A stretch of DNA of 64,000 bases, from NCBI RefSeq assembly GCF_001949145.1, contig NW_019091676.1, forward strand, positions 1 to 64,000. Reading direction: 5' to 3'. Made by a program: the position numbers and the translations under genes. The notes below the pieces were generated by a model. The model was not told where the DNA came from, did not search any database, and saw only the letters and a program-made list of their open reading frames with translations. Position 1 is the stretch's first letter, and each line of letters opens with the position of its first letter. The stretch comes from Acanthaster planci (lineage: Eukaryota; Echinodermata; Asteroidea; Valvatida; Acanthasteridae). Positions 42,901 through 54,900 of the stretch are shown here, one piece after another.

Positions 42901-45900
42901 CCCCCGTCTGGCTGCCCGTGATCGGTGACTGGTAGAAGTCCAGTGCTGTCTCACCACTCTGGGTGACCTCCCGGATGAGGTCGAGGGGTCGGGTGTCAAA
43001 GGTGACTTGCAGTTCGCCAAAAGTGCCAGCACTGAATGCAAAAGAGAATCAAACAGTTTTCTACTCACAATTACGACAAAAAATGAGAGAGAGATGATAG
43101 TGTAACGAGCAGAGCCTTTTCAAAGAGATGTGACCTAATGGCTGCGTGGACTTTACAGTCAAGTACTTTCTGCCCCCCTCCCGTCAAGTGACAAGAGATA
43201 GTTGGCAGTCGCTTAAATAAACAACACAAATGGGTTCCCTCAGTACACGTTAGGATGCTATTAGTTTGTGCACATTCAACTGAAAATTGGCCATGCAAAT
43301 CTTTGCCATATGCTCGGGAACCAGTTTACGCATGCACCACATCCCACTAGCTTTGGCCATACGGGCTAACACTGTTTACAGCCTTTATGAGAAATCCATG
43401 ATTGAAACTGAAGACAGATAGAATGGGAATTTGGCTTGCATGCATGCTTACAACCCAACTGAGGCTTCTGTACTTAAAGGGTTAATACAGAGCTTTGTGC
43501 TGGCAAAAAGTGCTTAACAATGATCACAACTGAACATTTCAGATGGCAAGAGCCGTGAAATTGGACCCCTTTGATCCCACAATCGCGAAACACCTACCTT
43601 CTGGTCACCCTGATGCTGGCCACCGTGTCCTCTGAAGCTACTTCCTGGACGATGTTGTCATCCATGCTGAATTCCACAATACCATGTGGATTGTCATTAG
43701 CTTCAATGGAGACAGTCGCCGTGGGCGGATTACCAATGACTCCGCCCCCAGTGGCATTGACTAGGGTCAAGATGACAGTCTACACGGAAACACAGCATGC
43801 GGATGAAATAGTACTGAGGACCAGAAACTGTTTATCAGTTGAAAGTGTTGATTGATAGGCCAAAACCTTTGCAGATGCACCAAGAATGTGGATCTCAATG
43901 CGCACACCACATTTCAATCCGATCTGTTATCTGTTAAACGGTGGGAAGGCAACATCCTGGTTTATTTTGTTCTTATTATTTATTTTTTTTCAATTTCTTT
44001 CTTATGACAAAATATCAAATTTGCCTAATCAATGCAATTTTTCAGAAACAAAGGGGCAACCAACGTTGATCTCACCTCTCTTTCCTCGGGAATATCATCT
44101 GGCAGGATGTCCAGAGTGAACGTTTGGCTGACGTCAAACGAGAGGAAGTACAAAGTTCCTCCGGTCGGGAAAACATCATCTGTAGCCAGCACTCCTACAA
44201 GACAACAGGCACAAGATGAGTGATTGGAGTAGGGATCAGCTAGCACACAAGAGTTACTATCAGGCTTAGCACCAAATTCGAAAGCTTAAAAACGAGCTGA
44301 AGCAGGTCATTTGGGTATAATTTTTGGCACAGCTGAGATGTTTTGTTTTAGTGCTTCAAACTCGTCCAAAGTACAGCTTTGTTCCCAGAAAGATTTGGAA
44401 ATTAGTTACGAGCAAAACTGAGAAATCTGTGCAGTATGTTTTCATATTCCATCAGCCAACACTAGCAGGTTGTGCACTAGAACTGGCTGCTCACATAGGC
44501 AATGGTTCCAACAGGAACCTCAGCTGGTTCCATGTTGTCAGTTCCAATATTTCAAACTGACAGTGGGAATTTAAAATCAAGACTTCTCAGAAAGAGCCAA
44601 CTGTCTCATGCATTTTTCTCTGATGCAAGCGTTGAATATTACAGAATTCTACATCTAAATATGAAGACATAGCCAGAGATGTACGTGAGGTTCTGCAAAA
44701 CGCATCTTGGCCCGAAGGAATGGTTCCTGAACTGACCCTTGATCCTGGCTTCCCAAATGACAGCTACCACTCCGATGTCGCCACCATTGCGTATGACGCT
44801 GAGCCTCAGTTGACGAGAGTTGCCGTTCTCCGGCTCATTGCTTTGGACATTGGTGAATCCAAAACCTGAATGGATGAAAAAAAGAGAGAAAATGAATGCC
44901 TGAGTATGAGTCAGAAGACAGCCTTGGTCTATCTGTAAGACAGCTAGATTGAATTTGTTTTGTTTTGGATGAAATGTTTATTCAGTTCAATTCCATTAAA
45001 AAATATTTACTGTCATCTGTATAAACATTCACTAAAATTCAGTGTGGCCATTTAAACTTCTTCANNNNNNNNNNNNNNNNNNNNNNNNNNNNNNNNNNNN
45101 NNNNNNNNNNNNNNNNNNNNNNNNNNNNNNNNNNNNNNNNNNNNNNNNNNNNNNNNNNNNNNNNNNNNNNNNNNNNNNNNNNNNNNNNNNNNNNNNNNNN
45201 NNNNNNNNNNNNNNNNNNNNNNNNNNNNNNNNNNNNNNNNNNNNNNNNNNNNNNNNNNNNNNNNNNNNNNNNNNNNNNNNNNNNNNNNNNNNNNNNNNNN
45301 NNNNNNNNNNNNNNNNNNNNNNNNNNNNNNNNNNNNNNNNNNNNNNNNNNNNNNNNNNNNNNNNNNNNNNNNNNNNNNNNNNNNNNNNNNNNNNNNNNNN
45401 NNNNNNNNNNNNNNNNNNNNNNNNNNNNNNNNNNNNNNNNNNNNNNNNNNNNNNNNNNNNNNNNNNNNNNAATGCGCTGCTAAGTGGGCTTCTGACAGCC
45501 AATGCGCTGCTAAACAGGCTTCTGACAGCCAATGCGCTGCTAAGTGGGCTTCTGACAGCCAATGCACTTAAACTTCACTCTGACATCATATTGCTACTGA
45601 TACCATGACCAACCATTTTCTCATAAATGGGTTGCAATCAACACTTACCAAAGTTGCCATATGGATCGTCGGACGGCTCAATGGTGACCTCACAAGAAGT
45701 GGGCGACCCTAGTATAGCACCTCCAGTAATCTGGTCAAGCAAGACCACCTGGAACGTTTCGGCTTCTTCTGGCACACGGTCATTCAATATCTGCAAATGA
45801 ACAGGATCAAAGAACTGCATGCATGAACTTTGACAATATTTAAAGGAGCAGTTTGTCCAATAGAAAGCTCGTATACTGAATCCTAACTGAGGGCTACTTT

Positions 45901-48900
45901 TGTTATTCTAATTCAGCGACAATGGAAGTGCCAAGGGTGTACTCATGCATGTAACAGAGGGACAACCTACCAAATGAGGGCACACTCCGTAAGGACGTAG
46001 ATAAGCACACTGGCACAGAGAGGGCAGGTTTACTCTATACGAGCATAATGCAAGTTTTCAAAGCTCGATCAAAAGAGATCTGAGCTGCTTTCAGTCAATG
46101 CGGTGAATTTGGGGATTAATCAACACTGTGATTCCTCAAGCACCTTACTGGTATATGTTGAGAATGTAGCTGTTCATGATACTGACCTCGATGGGTATGG
46201 CTTTGTATGTCTCCCCACTGTACATGATCACATTTGTTGACGTCACACTGTAGTCCAGCCCCTGCTGTGCTGTGCCGGGGATGTGCTGGAAAGCTACCGT
46301 CACCTGTGAGAGAAAATCAACCGCGATATACTTTAGGGAAAGTAACGTTTAGCTGGAAGTTATCTTTCCCATAAAATTCTGTGATTCAAATTCTTATTCG
46401 TGAGTTATAAGAAGGCTGATTCAATTCGAGTTGTAAAAATTAAGCACTTTGTGTCCTCAAGCAAGGCACTTCGCATCAATGCCAAGTCATAGGATTGCAG
46501 ATTCAATCTGAATGACAAAATGGGGCACCATGTGTCCTCTGGCTGGCTTACCGTTCCAAATGACCCAGCCATCCTGGTGACGTTCAGGAAGGGCAGCGTG
46601 GATTCTTCAGACACCCGCACCATGCTTGCTGATAGCTGCAGCACCCCGTTGGCGTCATCGTTAGCTTGGATGTACACCTCGGCAATGTGCTCTACACCCA
46701 CTCGAGGAGAGTTGATCACTGAAACAAGAAATGAGGACAGTACACTTCCCCAAATACCTGATAAGCATCTCTGTAGTCATAAATGCCGGAACGTTACAAA
46801 TTTCAACACAAAAACAGTTGAGATGCCAAGTTCACCCGAATCAATGGTGAGACATAAGCTGCCCAAAAACCTGCCTTACTGTCTGTGAATTTGTTTAGAC
46901 TGGCTCTAGGTCAAAAACTTGACCAAGCTCATTTCCAATCAACCCCCACCACCACCAATCTTACCTGGGTTAGACTGCGGTGATGACAGCAGGTTAACAC
47001 TGACAATGTACAGAAACAAACTCTCTGCTGTCTCAGGCTCTGTGTCATCTAGGAGGAGGACACTGATGGTAGAGCTGAGCTGACCAGCACTGAAGATCAC
47101 TGAACTCTGAACAGGAATGAAGTCGTCATTCTCCTTGGCGCGACTAAAGCAAAATTGATATAGAAAACAAATAGCCCTGTAAACTAGCAAGTTTATAATT
47201 CAGCACCAATACAACTATTATGCGACTTCATTGGCAACGTATTCATTTCTTTTGACTAGCATCCAATTGAACAAACAGTTTGTATGGGAGGCCGTCAACA
47301 TTGAGCTATCTGCCAGAGCTGAAATGCACCCTCATCGGCAAAGAGAAGACAGGCTGGTCAGAAGTTTCTCAACTGACCTTGTGCAAGCCCCTAGTGCACA
47401 TGTAAAGAGCGTACATTCAGAGAGAAATGTGGCACGTGCTCAGCACGTCCTGCATGCGCACGTGGTGAATTCCCAGCAAAGGACCGTGTTTGCTATGTAA
47501 ACATACGCCCTCTCTTGTTTCCATTCGAAGTGGATACAGCTCAGATAGTAGAGTTAGGCTGCATCCGAATCTCTTGTCTAGAGCTAGGTCTAGGTCTTCG
47601 CTCCAATGGAAATATGTGGAGACGCGCTGACAGTAGACGTAGCCGTAGCTGTGGAAGCCCGTTTCGGACATGGCCTTAGATTGCACAATGATCATCTCAT
47701 AGATACAAATCTAACATAATCATAGCTACAACTGGCAATGACTGTTTTATTTCCACAACCTATACAGTACTCTGTTTTTCGTTTTCCCATTTTTCCTGGC
47801 TACTTTAGCGTAGACAGCTTTACTTAGTCCCAACAATTACCATGCCAACTTCAAAAATAGGGTCTTCTTGACAGGAACTACGATGGCTTGCTTTTTGAGA
47901 AACATTATCTCGTGCCACACTCCTAAGAACTGTTTCCCACCTGATGTATGCCGGCATGTTGGGTATGTTCTCGTTTGCATTCAGGGTGGAGTAGACCACT
48001 TGAACAACACCTTCACTGCCAAACTGCCGCTGAATCTGGGTAAAATGAGGAGAAAACTCAAACAATTAGCCCTTGGAATTTCAGAACGACAAATAACACA
48101 GGACTAGGACTGTTTCCAATAATAGCTGACCAAACCTGTCAAATTGCATTACAATTTTTCTAACAGCGAGATGGGTTTCATGAAAGGTCAGGGACCCGCC
48201 AGAGTTGAACATATGACCGACTGACAACCAACCCAGATCTCCTTTACTTTCCAGTCTTCAAAACTACATTCGAAGGATGATGTTGGGAGACGAAGGGAAA
48301 TTCATAAAAGTATTTGGGTTGTAAAATGGGTTGAAAACGACATTAAAATACTGTGCCTTTTTTTAGTTGGCATGATGTGAGTTCCCTTCCTAATGGATAT
48401 GATTATGTGAATCCAGCACTTTTCTGTGCAAAGTCCAAAATGCAACCAAAACCTGAACAATTGAACCTCTACAAACATGTAGAAATTTTGGGGTAGAATA
48501 TCCAGGAATCTTGACAAATTTCCCAAAAAAAGAACACCTCTGGCATACACAGAAATTGGCAAGAGTTAAAAAAGTGAACGGGAACACAAATGGGAGGACA
48601 AAATGCAGTAGCACAATCATATGAGAAAATCAGAGACTGAAGGCTGGAATTGGTTGATACAAATATACTTGAGTATGAGGTTAATCCATTAGTCCAGTTC
48701 TTTTCCTGTGGCTTCCCCAGCCAACAGAAGGTTCCATTTGAGAAGTTTGGCTCAAAAGTCCACAAACTCACTGTCAGAGAGATGTTGCGATACTCCTCTG
48801 TGACCACAATGCTTCTTGAGCCTGCCTCAAAGATGAACGCTCCATAAGGGTCATCGTTGGCACTGACTGTTACCGTGGCCACCAGTTTGGCTGGATCCCC

Positions 48901-51900
48901 AAGGCGACCGTTGGACGCATTACTCAGGCGAACGAGGAAAATTTCATCCAGCTCAGGGTTCTGTGGATAAAAAGGATAGCAGGAATTACTCTCGTCAAGA
49001 AAATATTTTGGTTATAACTGGTTTTCAAGAGTGGGGAAAGACGGAAAGAATCATGACAGGAACTTCAACACCACTGCTGCTGTAGCAACGAATCAAAGAC
49101 ACCGCTTGATTGTGCACATTCAGACGAATTTCTTTCCTTTATTCTTTTACAATTTGTACCGGGGAAAATAATTTATGGCGGTACTCAATCTCACTTTCCA
49201 GGGCTTTTGGGGGCATCAAAAGCAATGTTTGCCTCACCTCATCTGATGCTATCTCCACACTGATGTCGGCTGTCATCTCGTTGACCCCAAATGTGATACT
49301 GCCCTGGGATGTTACCAGGTCACTCGTCACGTTAGCGTTGGGGTCGCTGGGGTCAGAGGTGATCGTCCAGTCAACTGTGACCTCAGCTAGGGCTCCACCC
49401 AGCCGGAGTACCTTGAAATGAAAATCAAATTCGAATTCAAGAGGGCAAACTTTCACTTCAAACAAGTCCTTAAACAGTTAAAGACAACAGTCCATGTCTA
49501 AACCATAGTACATATGTTGGATTTTAAGTGAGAGAGAAATGGACTCTATATACAGGTATCTTCTTCAACAAAGAGATATGTAATATACAGTCAAATGCCA
49601 GTACCACCATGCAGACGCTGCTCCTTGTGCGCATTCAAATGAAAATTAGTTGGGCACCTTTCATACCATACAAAACAGACCTCTCGTGGGCCATTTTTTT
49701 CAACAACTTGCGCATTGCACACATTTGTTTCCTGTCAATAGCCTTTGTGTACATTTGGGGAAATGCACTGGTTCCTTCCAAGGCTGCTTTCTACCTACCT
49801 GCAGAGTTGCTACACTGGAACCCACATCTGCTTCCGTTGCTGTGACCGTCAATGAGACATCAGCAAACTGGAACGTCCCGTAAGCATTGTCGGAGCCCTC
49901 TATGGTGACTTCCACAGTGGAACCAATGCCGACTTCAGCTAGCATACACGGAAAGGTACACACACTTCGTTATCTTGTTCTCCGTTCATTCATTCATCTT
50001 GGTTGATGTGAAAGCAACACCATCGCAATTTGTATCAGACTATGAAAATTTAATAAAACAAGTCAAGTTTTCCCTTTCAGCTGTAACATTTGAGACGGAC
50101 ATACTTCTGTAATCATTTGTAAAACATAGGAAGCTGTATACTCTGCTCTCATTGTAATCATGGCAGAAACGAACCGGAAATGCACAGAATCGAATAGAGG
50201 TTGTCATTGGACACCAGCTTCACAAGCAAGTCAAGACAGAGCCTGCCCGCTTTTTCAAATTCTTGCAATGGAGCAGGAGGTCCCCAAGATCTCATTAAGA
50301 GACTTTGGTTTTCAACAATTTAGGGTGCATGTTAAAAAAGCCAGGGTCCAGTTAGAGATGACCTCTGAAGTTTATGGGAGTGAAAGGTCGGAGGTTAATG
50401 ATGAGACTCATGTAAATTCACTCACCTTGATCATCTATCACGGAATGGTTAGGAGGGTGGGTGTGGATTGTGAAACATGGGGGGAAATATGACAAAGACA
50501 TAATTGTTAGTAAGGGATTCATGTCCATGAGAACATTAGGCATTTGTGAAATGAACACACAAGTCCATATTAATATGCACTTTAGTTAAACTGTTATTGG
50601 GACACCATCAAGATGAACAGGGCAATTGACTGCTCCGTTGTTGGTCATTGGGACAAAACAAAGAATAAGACAGGATTTAGAATGAACAAAGAAAATTGAA
50701 AGAGACAGGATTCAGACCGGAGACCCTTCAGGATTCTTTAACATTGTTCTATCAACCGAGCTAGATGTCCCAATATTGGCAGTTTTTCAATTTGTCTTTA
50801 TTCGTAAGGGAACAAGACACTCTAGTTTGTAACAAGTGCAAACCCTTTCCGGCCACATAGCCAGGGGTTACATGTAAAACCAAGGTGATAGTGGCTTCAG
50901 CAATGTTGCAAACCTAAGAAATGGGAGTCAGAATCACTCCGAGAGAACATACATGTAGCTCTAATTTGGAATGACAAGGCGACATCACAAGGAGAAATTG
51001 TAAGGGCAATCTTGGCAGAGCCTGGTCACTAACCACTAGTCAAAGGATCGCTAAAAGTTACCTGGTAACCTTGTTGAAGAGCAAATCCTAGGTACCAGGC
51101 AAAATTGGCCAATGGTCACCTAACAGATATTGATGGAACATGGCCACTGAGGTAATAGTTCAACAGTTGGACTGTTAAAGACAAGTTCAGCGAAAAAAAT
51201 GAATAGAAGAAAACTCTACGGAGACATGGTGAAGAAGCACCGATGCATATATGAAATCTGCGACATACCTCCTTGTGTCGGGCTAGACAATTGGACTTGA
51301 AAGGTCTTGTCCAACTCGGCAATATTGTTGTCGTTTATGACGATAGTGATATAGGTGAACCGTTGCTGGTCAGCAAAGGTCAAAGTTCCTCCACCACTCT
51401 GTCAAGTAGAAACGGAGAGTGAATATGGTGCGTCTGGCCTGTCTCTTGTTTCCTACCCTTCCAAACCCTTCAAACTCTACCCGGGTTTAGGGATTTTTGT
51501 AGGATTGAGGAAGTAGTGCCTGTTTAGTGTTACTCCATATAGGGCTTGATGCCCCTTGAAATTTGAAGTGCACGGAATGTGTCACTGGCTTTATTAAAGT
51601 TGATGCAATTATACGAATTTCAAATCCAGCAGAATTGGTGTATCCTTAACAAGACTATGTCGGCCGCATTTCCTTTAAACACTGCAATGCTGGGACACGA
51701 GCAAGCTGTGACATTTTTACAAGAAAATTTCAGATTTCTAATAGAAGTTTTACGTATTTGGAGAAAAGCCTGAGATTAGGATATTGCAGGATAGACTCCC
51801 TTTCCCATAAAAAAAATCAAGTGATACTTCAATTGACATTTCCAACGGTTCCCTTTAATATTGGGGTTTTGTACGGATTGACTGCTACAGAACAGTGGCT

Positions 51901-54900
51901 CCGGACAATAGTCACTAAAGGGTTTGCATGGCTGCCATCTTGCAGGCTCGCGCTTTCTTTCAAACAGGGTATGCACAAAGGAGGTTTCTCTGTGGAACAA
52001 AAGCACTGCCCTTCAAGATGGTTACCTGTACCACGCACAGCCTCTACTGGCAAAGAAGACCGCAAATAACCAGTGATAGCAATACTATGGTCAACAGAAT
52101 CTTCAATACAGCAAAAGGGGCTTCATATCAATCTCAGTTTTTGCTTGTTTCCATTCTTTTGCTGAAAGACAACTGATGCGATTCAAAGTTTTCCTCTGTT
52201 AAAAAGTAAGGCCCTGAGAGAGTTATAGTGTACACAGCAATGGGGCTGAAGAAGTTGTGTGAAGTTTGATAGATGGGAAAAAGGAGGGTAAAGATCGTTA
52301 ACATACCACAAAGTCAACCGGATCTTTGCCGGCAGACAGTGCCGTGCCATCGATAGTCCTCCACTCCACTTCAACTCTGCCGAGCAACCCCTGGGCCCTG
52401 ACCACCAGCAGTCGCACCATCCCCTCCTCCTCTGTCACCTGCACCCTCACCATGTGTGTCGCAGGGGGTATCAGGGGGTCGGCAGGCCCTGGGGGTGGGC
52501 CTGTGGCAAACTGGAGCAAGCCGTAAGGGTAGTCGTTGGCTCCGATGGTCAGGTTGCTGGTGCTGGCGTCCGGGTCAAGACTCGCACCGCTGGTGTTGGT
52601 GGAGCCAATCAGGCCGTCATCTGACAGCGGGAGTTGGGGTAGGAGATCGATGGAAAAGCTCTCTTCAAGCTCAGGCAGCATGTCATCAATGGCAGTTATG
52701 ATAATGGTCTGGATCGGGCAGAAAGATAAAAGTAAAGCACTTTAAACTCAAATATACTTTATAGAGGTTTGCATGGTGGACGTGACAAAAATGAATCTTT
52801 TTTTGTACATGAGTGAGATATTGAAGAGAACAAGTGGACATAACGTGTTGGGCAGTACGCGTCGCCTGTTGTCAGGAGTCTCAAAATATCCTGTTACCAA
52901 TCACTTTATTCCTTGACTTGGACGTCACATTCAATTTAACATTAACTTTGGCTAAATTTCACATTCGTATGTTCTAAAATACAATGTTGTCTTAAAAGAA
53001 ATGTGTGTGCAGCTATACTTGGTATTAAAAAGTTCCTGTTTCGGGCACAGTTATCATTAGCAAGTGGCAGATGATGGAAACTGTGGTTGGGTTGTTGAAC
53101 TTCTTACAAAATAATATATCTGCCTTTCAATTATTCAATTATAAACTAAATGGCTTGCTAAATGCTAGATACTGCTGGGAAGGGAAGTGATGCTTCAAAA
53201 TTGCTTTGGAAAACTTTTCAGTGGCATTGAACCCTTGCTGACCTGAATGCGCACACCGTTTGGGAACACTACTTTTCCCGTTGCATTGACAAAGTCGCTG
53301 GACGCCACCTGGTTGGTCTCTAGGTTCCGCACCTCCCAGGGGATTGTGACTACGCCCTCGTCACCACGGCTACGGACAACTGAGCACGTGTACACCAGTG
53401 CCTCGTTGGATTCCGGGTCAAAGGCTGAGGGTGTGCAGGGACCCTCAAATCCAAATAGGCCATTGGCATTATCGCTCTTGAGAACTAAAAAAAATATTTA
53501 CAAAATGCTTGGTTAATTAGGTGCATTTTAATTTCCAAGACCTGTTTTAAATTGCAATGAATTTTTTGCACTGCCCTGTTTCATTTTCACATGATGGATA
53601 ACTCAAGATTTGCTTCTTAAGCTAGTACTGAAAAATGAAACATTTCGTTTACAGTTGTTGATTCAGACACAGCGTTTTATTGGAAGGACCAAAGAGAGTA
53701 AGAGATCTAGAAATAACTCAAAACAGCAGGGGAATGTTCATCAGCACAGAATATACACAACCAACGACAAACGACCCCTGGGTTTCTCTATGACTGACCT
53801 GTCAGCAGTGCAGTGGCATCGTCCCGCCCGATGCGTGCTCCCCCGCTGCTGCACAGCAGCATGACGGTGAACACCTCGTTCCCTTCCTCCTCGGTGTCTT
53901 CCAGTGACATCATGGCGATATCGGCCATGCGCTGAGCCGGGTCAAAGGTCAATTTGCCCGAGATGGGCGTCACGTCATTCTTGGAGGGAGCGGTCCAGAT
54001 TTCAACGATCTCCCTGCAATTCAAAGTAGAAAAGGGGTGAAGTGATGAGAAATGGCCAGGAGGAATTCAATTAATATATGAATATAATTGGCGGACAACT
54101 GCCACCAAATTGCATTACAAAGACTGAAAACAAACATTAAGAGGACACAAAGGTGCCTTTTGTAGATTTAAGCCTTACAAATACCTTGAGAAATCTCGGA
54201 CATTTAATTAGCTCGATTCAAGTACCTTTCCATTTTCTCATTCGAAATTTGGGTTTAACAAAATTGTATTTTATGATTTACCTTTCTTGAAGTTTCCTGG
54301 CATACATGCGGACATCTTGCAACAATCCCAGGTACTGCTCACTTCCTGGCTGCAGGGCACCGACGTACAAGTTCCCCGGCCCGTCCCCCTGGGCCTGGTC
54401 CATGGTGCTGGGCGAAGAAAAACAACCAAGAAGGAATTAAAGCCTTAATGTATGCCTTATGCCAGATAACTGACACTGGAGAACCTGTGAGGCCTGTAAC
54501 TTTGAAGGTAAACCATGGAGTGATAGTGCACATGCTTCTTCTTGAGCATCAAATCAAAGCAACTTTTGATTTCCCAGGATTTGCTATGCACACAGCCAGT
54601 CCAAACTTAGTACAGTCAATAGAATATATAAAAACAGTACATAAGTTTACAACAATCCTTAAGGAATACATGTACATATACAGTAATTTTAATATTTGAA
54701 TTTGGTTTTCCAAGTTTTACAAGCACAGACCTTTTGAGAAACTAAGGCCATGTCCGAAACGGGCCTCCAGAGCTACGGCCGGGTCTATTGTCTACACGTC
54801 TCCACGCATTTCTAATGGAGCGAAGACCTAGACCTAGCTCTAAACAAGAGATTTGGACGCAGCCTGAGTCTGATAATGAAAACTGAAAGACTACTTCCTG

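Noticed and set aside
45042-45608. Long frames on both strands across the N run.
   Set aside because: They exist only because N codons are not stops.
48190-48245. Possible further SINE head with a B-box-like ATGTTCAACTC on the minus strand.
   Set aside because: B box is off consensus and no A box is convincing; too weak to annotate.
50160-50492. 110-codon plus-strand frame in the largest intron.
   Set aside because: No domain, unusual composition, overlaps nothing conserved; consistent with chance in a 1.3-kb intron.
50700-50771. Functional tRNA gene.
   Set aside because: A and B boxes are good, but the anticodon stem does not pair and the acceptor ends do not match.
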